NCBI RefSeq assembly: GCF_900102175.1
Contig: NZ_FNKN01000003.1
Coordinates: 372,414-436,413, forward strand
DNA length: 64,000 bases
DNA from: Microbacterium sp. cf332
GTDB taxonomy: Bacteria; Actinomycetota; Actinomycetes; Actinomycetales; Microbacteriaceae
Reading direction: 5' to 3'
Both the position numbers and the translations under genes were made by a program. Positions 47,013 through 56,634 of this stretch are shown here, in pieces. Within the stretch, counting starts at the first letter, position 1. Each line of letters opens with the position of its first letter. The notes under the pieces are model-generated. The model was not told where the DNA came from, searched no databases, and saw only the letters and a list, made by a program, of their open reading frames with translations.

Positions 47013-48650
47013 GCGCTGACTCGCTTTGTCGGGCTTGGCCGGGGCCTTGTCCTTCGCACCGTTTCCGGTGCCGCTGTTCTGGCCGAGCCCGTTCCCGTTG
47101 CCATTCCCGCTGTTGGTCTCCGGACCGCTGCCGCTGTTCTGCCCCGGACCGTTGCCGTTCCCGTCGGCGTCACGGGCGGTGGAGCCCTTGTCGGTCTTCC
47201 GATCCTCCACGGGGGTCACGCCCTCCGGTGCCGGCACCGTATCGACGACGGGCACGGTGTCGATGGGGTCGGTGGCGGCATCCTCCGGGGCGATCACCGT
47301 CTGAGTGTCGACGGTCCCGTCCGTCCCTGTGCCGGCGTCCGTCGTATCGGTCGTCACCGTCTCGTCGGTGGGCGCGACCGTGTCGCTCGGCGCGACCGCC
47401 GGCGTCTCGACCGTCGCGATATCGGTGGTGGGATCGATCTCCGGTGCGGTGAGCATCAGATGGGCTGCGAGGACGGCGCCGATCGCGCCCGCCGATGCCG
47501 CACCCACCGCGATCGCCGTTCGCCGCCGCCGCCGTCGTCGGTCGGCGCCACGGCGCGTTGCGGAGACGCCGGCGGAAGCGAGGACGGGGCCGATCTGCGT
47601 GGTGCCGGTGCCAGTGTCGTCTCGGCCGAGGGGCGTCGCCACCGTGACCGACGGCTCACCCGCCGGACCCGTGATCCCCGTCGCGTCCGCGACCGGCCAT
47701 GCAGCGGTAGCCATGCTCGCGAGGGCGACCCGGCGGGCGTTCTCCGTCTGCGCCTCTGCACCGGCGGATGCCGGCACGACGGGGATGCCGCCGGATGCGA
47801 CGCCGACACCGTTCTCGCCGATCCGAGCCATGACCTCGTGCGCGGTGGGCCGGTCCTCGGGGCGACGTGACGTCATCGCGCAGAGAAGGTCGCGCCAGTG
47901 GTGGTCGAGGGTCATCGGCATGTCGGGATCACGCGAGAGGCGCGCGAGCAGCTGGCCGCGATTCCCCTCCGCGGCCGCGAACGGTCGCGAGCCGGAAGCC
48001 GCCTCGACCAGGACGAGGCCGAGCGCGTAGATGTCCGACGGGGGAGCGGGGGCGGCGCCGTGCAGGATCTCGGGCGCGATGTAGGCCGCGGTTCCGACCA
48101 TCAGGCTCGGCGACGTCACCCGCTCGCTGTCGAGCAGGTGCGCGATCCCGAAGTCGGCGAGCTTCGCCCGCAGCGGGACGCCGGGCGTCGTCGACCGTGT
48201 CAGGAGGATGTTCGAGGGTTTGACGTCGCGGTGCACGATGCCGGCGTCGTGAACGACGTGCAACGCGTCGGCGAGCTGAGCGCCGAGCGAGGCGAGCTCA
48301 CGCTCGTCCAGAGCGCCTGTCATGATCCGGTGCGAGAGGGTCGTGCCCACCACGTGTTCCATCACCAGGAACCGCGGGTCGCCGCTCAGGTGCGCATCGA
48401 ACAGCGTCACGAGGCCGGGGTGGTTGAGCGACGCGAGCAGGCGGGTCTCGATCGCCGCGCGGTCGGCGGCCGCCCCATCGGCGACCTCGGTCCGCAGGAC
48501 CTTCACCGCGACGGGGCGACCGAGCGCCTCGTCCCGCGCGAGATACACCCGCGCCATCCCGCCCGAGCCGATGGGCTCGACCACGCGGTAGCGTCCCGCG
48601 AGGAGGGCGCCCGACATCACGGCGTCCTCGTTCGTGACACCGTCGTTCAT
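47004..48650 (-). CDS. Transmembrane Ser/Thr protein kinase
   Basis: A 548 aa PknB-like kinase. Gly loop GSGGMARVYLA (about 28), catalytic Lys in VAVKVL, HRDVKPSNILL (about 140) and DFGIA are intact. A single helix lies near 385-408, then an extracellular Thr/Asp/Val-rich stretch and a C-terminal low-complexity Gly-Asn-rich region with repeated GNGNG and GQNSG units, ending in a Lys-rich tail. There are no PASTA domains. ATG 48650 is 107 bp downstream of the permease gene, so it may belong to that operon and respond to the envelope. Confidence 0.9.
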   Translation of the reverse strand: MNDGVTNEDAVMSGALLAGRYRVVEPIGSGGMARVYLARDEALGRPVAVKVLRTEVADGAAADRAAIETRLLASLNHPGLVTLFDAHLSGDPRFLVMEHVVGTTLSHRIMTGALDERELASLGAQLADALHVVHDAGIVHRDVKPSNILLTRSTTPGVPLRAKLADFGIAHLLDSERVTSPSLMVGTAAYIAPEILHGAAPAPPSDIYALGLVLVEAASGSRPFAAAEGNRGQLLARLSRDPDMPMTLDHHWRDLLCAMTSRRPEDRPTAHEVMARIGENGVGVASGGIPVVPASAGAEAQTENARRVALASMATAAWPVADATGITGPAGEPSVTVATPLGRDDTGTGTTQIGPVLASAGVSATRRGADRRRRRRRTAIAVGAASAGAIGAVLAAHLMLTAPEIDPTTDIATVETPAVAPSDTVAPTDETVTTDTTDAGTGTDGTVDTQTVIAPEDAATDPIDTVPVVDTVPAPEGVTPVEDRKTDKGSTARDADGNGNGPGQNSGSGPETNSGNGNGNGLGQNSGTGNGAKDKAPAKPDKASQRDR

Positions 48651-48757
48651 CCCGCGTCCTCGTCTTCGGCCATCCTCACCGCGTGCAACGGTAGCCTTCC
48701 GGTGCTCCGGAGGAGGGGGACTGGCGCTCCGGCTCCGGGCGCGCTATGGACGCCGGA

Positions 48758-50083
48758 TCAGGCGTTGCCCCGCAGCGCCACGACCGGTTCGATCCGCGCC
48801 GCGCGCCGCGCCGGGATGCCGCCTGCGGCGAGGCCGATGAGCGCCCCCAGGACCGTTCCCGCGAGCGCGACGCCGGGGTCGAGGACCGGCGACCACTGTT
48901 GCACGATCGAGACCCCGATGACCGCGAAGACGCCGAGCGCGGCGCCGATGAGGCCGCCCAGGAGGCCGATGATGATCGACTCGACCACGAATTGCCCGGC
49001 GATCTGCCGCCCCGTCGACCCGAGCGCGCGGCGCAACCCGATCTCTCCGGTGCGTTCGAGCACCGACAGCGTCGTGACGTTGGCGATGCCCAGGCCGCCC
49101 GCGAGCAGCACGATGACTCCCAGGATCAGGAACACCACGTTGACGTCGCTCTGCACGTCGCGCGCCAGGTCGGAGCGCCCCTGCGGTGCACTGACCTCGA
49201 GGGTGTCGACCGCATCGGGAGCCAGAGCGAGGGGTGCCTGCTCGCGCAGCTGCGGGCCGGTCCCGACAGCGATGCGGGCGATGGCGTCGCCCGGCGACGT
49301 GAGCTGGAAGTCGGCGCGGGCCGCCCCGGTCGGGATCACGACGGCATCGACGACCTCGGCGCGACGATCGAGATCGTCGAAGATGCCGACCACCGCGTAG
49401 GCGACCCCGCCGATGAAGACCGACGGCTGGGTGTCGACGCGGTTGATCGCGAGCCGCTCGGCGGCACGGGCCCCGAGCATCGCGACGCGGTCGCCGCGGA
49501 CGTCGTGACCGTCGTCGAAGGATCGGCCGGTGACGATGTCGCCGCCGAGCGTGTCGATGATGCCGCCCGATGCGGCGAACAGGGCCGGGGGCGCGGCCGC
49601 CGCGATCGAGGGGTCGTTGATCGGGACGGCGGTGATCGTGTTGTCGCTCAGCGTCACGGGAGCCAGGACGGCCGCGGCCTCCACCCCCGCGAGGTTCTCG
49701 AGGCGCGTCGGAGCATCCCACGGCAACGAGGCGGTGGCGACGCTCTGTCCGCCGCGGGCCTGCGCCTCGGCGGGGCCGATGCTCAGGTGCGTCGCGGACG
49801 CCGCGTCGAACTGCCGGGCGATCTGTCCGGCCGCCGTCTGCGCGAACCCCACGGTCGCGACGAGCGCGCCGATGCCGAGCACCGTGCCCATGACCGTCAT
49901 CACGAGACGGCCGGGACGCGAGCCGATGTCGACCGTCGCCTCGAGTACGAGGTCGCCGAACCCGAATCGGTCGGCGCGCGGCACGCGGTTGGCCTCGGCG
50001 ACCGCGCTCGTCGCCGTGGCCGTGGCCTCGGCCTCCGGGCGCCGAGGCGACCGCCGAGACGCCAGCCGCTTCCAGATCGCCAT
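48758..50083 (-). CDS. MacB/FtsX-type ABC transporter permease
   Basis: A 441 aa permease with one helix near 62-82, a large extracytoplasmic MacB-PCD domain (about 90-300), and three C-terminal helices. EIGLRRALGSTGRQIAGQFVVESIIIGLLGG is the MacB coupling segment. ATG 50083 overlaps the ATPase stop by one base. It forms a MacAB-like pump with the adaptor and ATPase. Confidence 0.88.
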   Translation of the reverse strand: MAIWKRLASRRSPRRPEAEATATATSAVAEANRVPRADRFGFGDLVLEATVDIGSRPGRLVMTVMGTVLGIGALVATVGFAQTAAGQIARQFDAASATHLSIGPAEAQARGGQSVATASLPWDAPTRLENLAGVEAAAVLAPVTLSDNTITAVPINDPSIAAAAPPALFAASGGIIDTLGGDIVTGRSFDDGHDVRGDRVAMLGARAAERLAINRVDTQPSVFIGGVAYAVVGIFDDLDRRAEVVDAVVIPTGAARADFQLTSPGDAIARIAVGTGPQLREQAPLALAPDAVDTLEVSAPQGRSDLARDVQSDVNVVFLILGVIVLLAGGLGIANVTTLSVLERTGEIGLRRALGSTGRQIAGQFVVESIIIGLLGGLIGAALGVFAVIGVSIVQQWSPVLDPGVALAGTVLGALIGLAAGGIPARRAARIEPVVALRGNA

Positions 50084-50838
50084 CAGCTCAGCTCGCTCAT
50101 GCGACCGTCCGCGATGCGGATGCGCCGCGCGGCACGATCGGCGACGTTCTGATCGTGCGTGATGACGACGAACGTCAGGCCCTCGGCGTTGAGCTCCTCG
50201 AAGAGCGCCATGACATCTGCGGTCGTGGCCTGATCGAGGTTGCCCGTGGGCTCGTCGGCCAGGATGACGCGCGGCTGCGTCACGACGGCGCGGGCGACGG
50301 CCACGCGCTGTCGCTCGCCACCCGAGAGCAGGCCGGGCAGGAAGTCGACGCGGTGCCCGAGGCCCACCCGGTCGAGGGCGGCCCGTGCGCGGTCGGCGCG
50401 CTCGGCGCGCGGGGCACCGCTGTACAGCATCGGGAGCATGACGTTCTCCAGGACCGTGCGACGCGGCATCAGGTGGAACGCCTGGAACACGAAGCCGAGC
50501 CGATGCGCGCGGACGGCGGCTCGTTCGTCCTCGGAGTAGCCGCCGGTGAGCTCACCCGCGAGGCGGTACTCGCCGACCGTGGGGCGGTCGAGCAGGCCGA
50601 GGATGTTCAGCATCGTCGACTTGCCCGAACCGCTCGGGCCGACGATCGAGACGTACTCGCCGGCCGACACCGTGAGGTTGATCCCCTTGAGCGCCTGGAC
50701 CTCGGGCGGGCCGGGGAACGATCGGGTCACGTCGCGAAGCTCGATGACCGGCGGAACGCCATCCGATCGGACGACGTCGGTCTGGCCGTCGGGTGCTGTG
50801 CCGACGTCGCCGACGGTCACCGCGACACTCGTCGTCAT
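50083..50838 (-). CDS. ABC transporter ATPase, MacB/LolD type
   Basis: A 251 aa ATPase. Walker A GPSGSGKST near 66, signature LLSGGERQRVAVARA, Walker B VILADEPTGNLD and switch VVITHD. The N-terminal 28 residues are an extra polar tail. It overlaps both neighbours (1 and 4 nt). Confidence 0.92.
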   Translation of the reverse strand: MTTSVAVTVGDVGTAPDGQTDVVRSDGVPPVIELRDVTRSFPGPPEVQALKGINLTVSAGEYVSIVGPSGSGKSTMLNILGLLDRPTVGEYRLAGELTGGYSEDERAAVRAHRLGFVFQAFHLMPRRTVLENVMLPMLYSGAPRAERADRARAALDRVGLGHRVDFLPGLLSGGERQRVAVARAVVTQPRVILADEPTGNLDQATTADVMALFEELNAEGLTFVVITHDQNVADRAARRIRIADGRMSELS

Positions 50839-52475
50839 CGTCCGACCACCACGAGGTCGTCCTCCTCGAGTTCGCCCTCGGTCGCGCGGACCTCGACCGC
50901 GCCTCCGGCGGAGAGCCCCGTCTCGACGACCACCAGGCGCGTGCGCGCGTCGGCGTCGCGCGGGTCACCCTCCACGACCTCGACCCGCGTCTCGCCGCCC
51001 GGGCCCGCCGTGAGGGCCGCCGCGGGGACGCTCAGGACGTCGCCGGCGGTCGCGCCGACCGCGATCGTGACGCGGACGTTCGTGCCCTGCAGCTGCGAGA
51101 TCTGCTCGGACGTGAGCTCGGCGGGCTCGAGCGTCACCTTCCAGCGGCTCTCTCCCTCGCCGCCCGGCGCGACGTCGGTGACGGTCGCCGCGTGCTCGGC
51201 GCCGTCGGGCAGTGCGAAGGTCGCGGTGGCGCCGGCGGTCAGCAGCTTGGCGTCGGCCTCGGCCGCCGACCCGCTCAGCGCCACCGTGGCACCGGACACC
51301 GTCATCGCGGCGCCGGAGAGGATGCTGCCGCGCTCGGCGGCGACGGCGTCGACGCGCCGGGGGAGCTCGGTGAGGTACAGCACCTCGCCGGCCGGCAGTG
51401 CCGGCAGCGCCTGCTGACGGGCGCGACCGAGATCCTCCTGTGCCTGCGACAGCTGCGCCGCGGCCGAGTCGACCGCCGCACGCTCCGCGCTGGTGTCGGG
51501 GGCGGAGTTGAGCTGCTCGCGCGCGAGCTCCGCCGTGGCGACCTGGTTCTGCGCCTCGACGACGACGTCCCATTCGGCGGCGGCATCACGGGCGGCCTGC
51601 AGGACGGCGCGCGCATTGGCGATGTCGAGGTCGGCTCGGGCGATCGCGTTGCCGTCGCGGCCCGCCGACGCCAGCTGGCCCCGGGCGGCGCTCAAGGCCT
51701 GCTCTGCCGACCGCACGCCCTCCTGCGCCGAGCGCAGTCCGCCCTCGCCGTCCTCCTCGGACTCGGGACCGGTGTAGCCGACGGCCGCGTACAGCGCGGT
51801 CACGGCGGCCGCCGCCTGCTCGTCGAAGACGTTGTTGCCCGGATCGCCCGCATCGATGCCGACCGCGCGCATCGCCTCCTTGAACTGCACGACGTCGGGA
51901 CCGGCCACGCCGAACCGCAGGGTGCGGTAGGCCGGGAGCTCACCCGGCAGGGTGATGACGGGACGACCGGCCACCTCGAGCGCGACCGACAGCTGCGCGA
52001 GCTCGGCGCCCAGCTCGGGTACCTGACCCGTGACGACGGCCGGGCCGGAGATCGCCGACGTGTCGATCTTCACCTCGACGGGGTCGGCGAATGCGACCTC
52101 GCCGCGGATCGTGACGTCGTTGCTCAACGGCCCGAACTCGACCGGAACGGTGACCAGGCCGGGAGCCGGTGCATCGTCGGACGCGGCGGAGGCGGGAGCC
52201 ATGACGAAGCGTCCGACGAGCAGACCGCCCACGAGTGCGACGACCGCGACGGCTGCCGAGATCCACAGCACGCGATTGCGCGTGACGACGGAGCGCCAGA
52301 TCGCGAGGCGGCTCGCGGCCGGTGCTGCAGCGTCGGCGGTCTCGTCGCCGACGAGAGCGGCATCGACACCCGTGCCGTCCGCCGCGTCATCCGACGACGA
52401 CGGGTCGCCGACGAGCTCGTCGAAGGTGTCGTCGGGCTGCGACGCGCCACCGCCCGACGACCGGCCGCCGGTCAC
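50835..52475 (-). CDS. MacA/HlyD-like adaptor with peptidoglycan-binding domain
   Basis: A 546 aa membrane-fusion-type protein. An acidic cytoplasmic head (1-58), one helix (about 70-92), a peptidoglycan-binding-like module near 185-225, a long Ala/Gln/Glu coiled coil (about 240-350) and a beta-barrel/MP domain. The PG-binding insert suggests it spans or docks to the wall in this Gram-positive cell. A GTG start at 52475 overlaps the lipoprotein gene by 4 nt. Adaptor of the MacB-like pump. Confidence 0.85.
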   Translation of the reverse strand: MTGGRSSGGGASQPDDTFDELVGDPSSSDDAADGTGVDAALVGDETADAAAPAASRLAIWRSVVTRNRVLWISAAVAVVALVGGLLVGRFVMAPASAASDDAPAPGLVTVPVEFGPLSNDVTIRGEVAFADPVEVKIDTSAISGPAVVTGQVPELGAELAQLSVALEVAGRPVITLPGELPAYRTLRFGVAGPDVVQFKEAMRAVGIDAGDPGNNVFDEQAAAAVTALYAAVGYTGPESEEDGEGGLRSAQEGVRSAEQALSAARGQLASAGRDGNAIARADLDIANARAVLQAARDAAAEWDVVVEAQNQVATAELAREQLNSAPDTSAERAAVDSAAAQLSQAQEDLGRARQQALPALPAGEVLYLTELPRRVDAVAAERGSILSGAAMTVSGATVALSGSAAEADAKLLTAGATATFALPDGAEHAATVTDVAPGGEGESRWKVTLEPAELTSEQISQLQGTNVRVTIAVGATAGDVLSVPAAALTAGPGGETRVEVVEGDPRDADARTRLVVVETGLSAGGAVEVRATEGELEEDDLVVVGR

Positions 52476-53446
52476 GAACGAGCCTGCTCAGCCGCCGCCT
52501 TCATCGCGTCGAGCTCGGTCTTGTGATCGGCGATGAACTGCTCCTCGGCCTCGAACTGCGCCTTTTGGTAGGCGTCGCGGTAGCCGGTCTCCTCGCGGCA
52601 GTCGAGATCGGCGAGAGCCACATCGACCTCGCGCTCGTGGATCTCGTCGAGGGCGGCCTCGTCGACACCCGTCTCCGAGGTGGACGAGTTCTCGTACATG
52701 GCGTTCAGCTCGTCGTAGACGGAGTTCTGCGCGTCGGCCTGCGTCGCGAAGCCGGGGTAGCCGGCGGCATCCATGCACGACGCCCACTCGCGGTCGATGT
52801 CGGCGATGGCCGGCAGCGAAGCGGAGTTCTCGTAGAAGGTGGAGATCGCGTTCATGACGTCGGCGAACTCATCGGACTGCAGGGGGTCGTCTCCGCTGAT
52901 CTCGTGGCCTGCCCAGCCGTAGCAGCCCGCGGTCTCCCAGTCGTACTCGTACGAGCCGTCCTCCGACATCTCGTCCTCGGTCGGGGTCGGGCCGTAGAGG
53001 GCCTCGTAGTACGCCGTCTGCTCGGACTCCGAGAGGGCCGAGACGTAGTCGGAATTGGGATCGGGCGCGATGTCCTCGGGCTCGGGCGGCTCATCGCCGC
53101 CCGGGTACCGAGCGGCGCCGTAGCCCCACTGCGCGACGAACTCGCGGTCTTCCGGCTTCCACTCGACGCCGGGGTCGAACGACATACTGTTGACGACCGG
53201 GATGTACTCGAAGCCCTCGTCCTGCATGCACTGGGCGACGAGTTCCTCGCGCTGCTTGTTCTCGGCCTCGTACTTGGCCTGCTGCTCCTCTTCACTCAGG
53301 TCGCCGCCGTAGAAGGCGGAGAAGTACTCGCCGAGCGGCGACATCTCTTCGTCGTCGGCGGGAGCATCGGCTCCCGTGCATCCGGCCAGGATGAGCATCA
53401 GACCGACCGTGGCCGACGCGGCCCAATGGAGCATTTTGCGGTGCAC
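52472..53446 (-). CDS. Cys-motif lipoprotein paired with a MacAB-like pump
   Basis: A 324 aa acidic lipoprotein with lipobox LAGC near residue 22. The mature part holds CMQDEGF, CYGWAG, CMDAAGY and CREETGY, so a Cys-x3-4-Gly-aromatic pattern recurs. No enzyme family is evident. GTG 53446 is preferred: it lies 6 nt after AAGGGGG; a TTG two codons upstream is less likely. First gene of the adaptor-ATPase-permease operon, so it may be a substrate receptor or regulator of the pump. Confidence 0.78.
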   Translation of the reverse strand: MHRKMLHWAASATVGLMLILAGCTGADAPADDEEMSPLGEYFSAFYGGDLSEEEQQAKYEAENKQREELVAQCMQDEGFEYIPVVNSMSFDPGVEWKPEDREFVAQWGYGAARYPGGDEPPEPEDIAPDPNSDYVSALSESEQTAYYEALYGPTPTEDEMSEDGSYEYDWETAGCYGWAGHEISGDDPLQSDEFADVMNAISTFYENSASLPAIADIDREWASCMDAAGYPGFATQADAQNSVYDELNAMYENSSTSETGVDEAALDEIHEREVDVALADLDCREETGYRDAYQKAQFEAEEQFIADHKTELDAMKAAAEQARS

Positions 53447-53559
53447 GTGCAACCCCCTTGTTTCGAGAACGGCTCCACACTATGGGTTCGCTGAGAAGCC
53501 CGAATCATCCGTGAGGATGACGTTTGCGACAAGATGAGGTCCACGACGAGGGAGGTTCG

Positions 53560-54912
53560 ATGGTGCACCGCGACACGACGGATACCGATCTGAGCGACTT
53601 CCGTGCGCTGCTGACGGCTCCGTACGGATCGCCGCCGCCGAGTGACGAAGAGATCGCATCGCAGGGGCGGAGGCGGCGCCGGCGCGGTTGGATCGCGGCG
53701 GCCGTGACGCTCGCGGTCGTCCTGGGGCCGCCCGCCGGATACGCCCTGTGGGCCCTGAACGCGCCGCTGAAGGAGGCGGCGGGCGGCATCACGGTGCCCG
53801 GTGCGCCGCAGCCGTCTCCGGCGGTCGACCTCGGCTTCGCGCCGGACGGCTCGGCAGCGCTGTCGGTCGCGGGCGCCGAGCCCTATCTCGGCCCGGAGGC
53901 GGCCGGCCTGTGGGTGACCCACGGGGGTGACGACGCCCGGCCGATCGCCAGTATCACCAAGATCATCACCGCCCTCGTCGTGCTCGACGCCCATCCTCTC
54001 GGCGAGGGCGGCGCCGGTCCGACACTGACGTTCTCGCGTGCGGATCACGCCCTGTACGACGCGTACTTCGTGCGGGACGCGACGATCGCCCCCATGCCCA
54101 CGGGCAGCTCGATGTCGCTGCGCGACGCCCTCGCGACGATGCTCATCCCGTCGGCGAGCAACTACGCCGAGTCGATCGCGGTATGGGCGTTCGGCTCCGT
54201 CTCGGGGTTCCGGTCGGCCGCCGCGCGCTGGCTCGATGCCAACGGCCTGCAGAACACGAACATCGTCGAGCCCACCGGCCTCGACCCGCGCAACACCAGC
54301 ACCCCGAGCGACATGATCGCGCTGGGTCGCATCGCCGCCGCCGAACCCACGGTCGCCGCGATCGCCGCGACGCCCTCTCTCACTCTGCCGGGGCCGGGGC
54401 GGCTCGTGAACACCAACGGGCTCCTGGGCGAGAACGGGATCACGGGGCTCAAGACCGGCACCCTCGACGAGAGCGGAGCCAACCTGCTCTATACGGCGAG
54501 CATCGACGTCGGACTGGAGCAGCCGTTGGACATCGTGGGCGTCGCCCTCGGCGGGTCGACTCAGCGGGGCGTCGCGGCGAACGTCCGAGGTGTGCTGGAG
54601 CGTCTCGTCGCGGGGTTCCATGGCATCGCGGTGTCACACCGGGGTAAGGAGATCGGCTCGTACACGACCGCCTGGGGAAGCTCGGCGCGTGTCGTGCTCG
54701 CCGACAACGCCGCCCTGCGGACGTGGTCCGACACCCCGATCGAGGTCGCGAGCGATATCCGCGAGCCCGTGGACTGGGTCGACGGCGAGGTCCTCGGTTC
54801 GGTGACATGGACCGCGGGGCCGGAGTCGGTGACCGTCGACGTCGTGCTCGAAGGCGACATCGAGCCCCCCTCCGACTGGTGGCGTCTCACTCATCCGGGT
54901 GAAATCGGCTGA
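53560..54912 (+). CDS. Membrane-anchored D-alanyl-D-alanine carboxypeptidase
   Basis: A 450 aa penicillin-binding enzyme (DacA/DacC-type, peptidase S11) trimming cell-wall peptides. One helix near 42-65 precedes the catalytic domain, with SITK near residue 131, SASNY near 198 and KTGT near 297. ATG 53560 follows GGAGG; a TTG at 53524 is possible. Divergent from the lipoprotein operon with a 113 bp gap. Confidence 0.9.
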   Translation: MVHRDTTDTDLSDFRALLTAPYGSPPPSDEEIASQGRRRRRRGWIAAAVTLAVVLGPPAGYALWALNAPLKEAAGGITVPGAPQPSPAVDLGFAPDGSAALSVAGAEPYLGPEAAGLWVTHGGDDARPIASITKIITALVVLDAHPLGEGGAGPTLTFSRADHALYDAYFVRDATIAPMPTGSSMSLRDALATMLIPSASNYAESIAVWAFGSVSGFRSAAARWLDANGLQNTNIVEPTGLDPRNTSTPSDMIALGRIAAAEPTVAAIAATPSLTLPGPGRLVNTNGLLGENGITGLKTGTLDESGANLLYTASIDVGLEQPLDIVGVALGGSTQRGVAANVRGVLERLVAGFHGIAVSHRGKEIGSYTTAWGSSARVVLADNAALRTWSDTPIEVASDIREPVDWVDGEVLGSVTWTAGPESVTVDVVLEGDIEPPSDWWRLTHPGEIG

Positions 54913-55118
54913 CCGATCTCGGCGCTCGCGGCGGCCGGTGTGCGAGCAGTCCGCGACGGCTGGAGGTCGACCCGTCGGATGCCGCAGACCGCGCAGCGGA
55001 CGTAGCGGACCAGCCCTTCCGACGTGCGGTGAGCGGATTCGGTCGTCCAGCCGTGTTCGTGGCGGTCGGGTGCGACGGGCTCGGGGGCGGCCGCACGGGT
55101 GAGTGATGTCGAAGGCAT
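54891..55118 (-). CDS. Small Cys-containing hypothetical protein
   Basis: A 75 aa protein: HEHGWTTESAHRTSEGLVRYVRCAVCGIRRVDLQ has a CxxC knuckle that could bind zinc. ATG 55118 is 25 bp from the divergent CGNR gene. It overlaps the carboxypeptidase 3' end by 22 bp. Unknown function; perhaps a partner of the CGNR regulator. Confidence 0.55.
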   Translation of the reverse strand: MPSTSLTRAAAPEPVAPDRHEHGWTTESAHRTSEGLVRYVRCAVCGIRRVDLQPSRTARTPAAASAEIGQPISPG

Positions 55119-55143
55119 GATCCGATCGTGATGTAATGCCGTT

Positions 55144-55695
55144 ATGCAACTCAACCCTTACGGTGAGTACGCCGTCCTGCTCGCCGCGTCACTGGCGAAC
55201 GACTGGCCCGGCGACCGGGAGGGCATCGTCGCCCGAACGTACGAGTTCGGGATGACGGCGATCTACGCGCCGGCCGCCGCGACCGACCACGATGCGACGC
55301 GTTCCGTCGTGGACGACTGGCTCGATGTCGTCGACGCGGACGATCCGGGTCGACGCGCGGAACTGCTGAACGGCCTCATGGCGGCGGCGACCGCGTACCC
55401 GCGCCTCACCGACCACGACGGCGATTGGCACCTGCACTACCGCGACGACGACCAGCGGCTGCCGCAGGTGCTGCGGGCCGTCTTCGCGGTGGGCACCGCC
55501 CTCCACATCACGACCCGGGGGATGGAGCGCCTCTCGCGGTGCGCCGCGGGACGAGCCCCCGGCGACCCGTGTCGCAACGTGGTGGTCGACATCACCCGCA
55601 ACGGCCGCCAGCGCTACTGCTCGGTGCGCTGCGCGAACCGCGACGGCGTACGCCGCCACCGCGCGAAGGTCGCGCTAGCGCATCGGGGGCGGTGA
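55144..55695 (+). CDS. CGNR zinc-finger regulator
   Basis: A 183 aa protein with an N-terminal ABATE-like domain and the C-terminal CGNR finger RCAAGRAPGDPC...RYCSVRCANRDGVRRHR (about 139-175), a zinc-dependent DNA-binding module common in actinobacteria. ATG 55144; -10-like TGTAAT at 55131-55136 suggests a leaderless mRNA. Targets unknown, perhaps the divergent neighbour. Confidence 0.85.
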   Translation: MQLNPYGEYAVLLAASLANDWPGDREGIVARTYEFGMTAIYAPAAATDHDATRSVVDDWLDVVDADDPGRRAELLNGLMAAATAYPRLTDHDGDWHLHYRDDDQRLPQVLRAVFAVGTALHITTRGMERLSRCAAGRAPGDPCRNVVVDITRNGRQRYCSVRCANRDGVRRHRAKVALAHRGR

Positions 55696-55740
55696 GGGCA
55701 AACACCATCGGCCAGCGGGCCGCATCGGCACGATGAGGGG

Positions 55741-56610
55741 ATGCACTCCGTTCCCACCCCGTTCCGGGGCGTCGAGCCGCCGGCGGGCTTCGGCATCGTC
55801 GTCGGCAACTGCCAGGCCGAATCGATGCGCATCGTGCTGGACGCGCCCGACCGTCCGACGGTGCGGGTGCCCCCGGTCCACGAGATGGACGCCGCCGATG
55901 TCGAGCGGCTGCACGAACTGCTGCCACGTGCCTCGTTCCTCGTCGCGCAGCCGGTGCGCGACGACTATCACGGCCTGCGCCTGGGCACCCGGCAGCTCGC
56001 GGCGTCGCTGTCACCGACGGCGCGTCTGATCACGTTCCCGGTTGTCCGGTACGCGGGCCTGCACCCCTTCCAGGCCGCCCTGCACGTCGAGGGCATCGAC
56101 GAGGTGCCCCCCGTCGTCGCCTACCACGACGTCAGGACGCTCGCCCGGGCGGCCGGCCTGCCCGCGGCTCATCGCCTCGACCATCGCGCGGTGCGCGAGG
56201 TGGCGCGCGACTCGCTCGCAGAGCTGCAACGCCGCGAGCAGTCGATCGATGTCGCGGTGTCCGACCTGTTGCATCCCGCGTCGACCGACGTCATGCGCAC
56301 CGTGAATCATCCCGGCAACCCGGTCTGGATGCCGCTCGCCGAGCGGGTGCTCGCGGCGCTCGGGCTGCGCGGTGAGCCGACGGATCCCGGACGCCCTCTG
56401 CTGAACGCGGTGCGGGCTCCGCTCGAGGACTGGGTGCTCGACGCCTGGGGGCTCGCGGATGCGCCGCGCGCGCACTGGATCGTCGACGGCGTGGAGGTCG
56501 ACACCGATGCCGTCGCCGAGGCCCACCTCGAGTGGTACCGGACGCAGCCGCGCTTCGTCGCCGCGGCGACGACACGGCTGCACGACCTGCTCGCGCACTG
56601 GCGAGGTTGA
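55741..56610 (+). CDS. WcbI-like polysaccharide biosynthesis protein
   Basis: A 289 aa protein with GNCQAE near residue 23, the WcbI signature seen in capsule-linked acetyltransferases that bind coenzyme A. DVAVSDLLHP and NHPGNPVWMPLAERVL are conserved blocks. ATG 55741 begins 45 bp after the CGNR gene. No other capsule genes are nearby, so its substrate is unclear. Confidence 0.78.
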   Translation: MHSVPTPFRGVEPPAGFGIVVGNCQAESMRIVLDAPDRPTVRVPPVHEMDAADVERLHELLPRASFLVAQPVRDDYHGLRLGTRQLAASLSPTARLITFPVVRYAGLHPFQAALHVEGIDEVPPVVAYHDVRTLARAAGLPAAHRLDHRAVREVARDSLAELQRREQSIDVAVSDLLHPASTDVMRTVNHPGNPVWMPLAERVLAALGLRGEPTDPGRPLLNAVRAPLEDWVLDAWGLADAPRAHWIVDGVEVDTDAVAEAHLEWYRTQPRFVAAATTRLHDLLAHWRG

Positions 56611-56634
56611 CTCCGGCGGCCCTCGCCGCCGGAG
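56611..56634 (+). terminator. Terminator after the WcbI-like gene
   Basis: Perfect 10 bp stem and CCTC loop beginning at the base after the stop codon. Confidence 0.8.
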
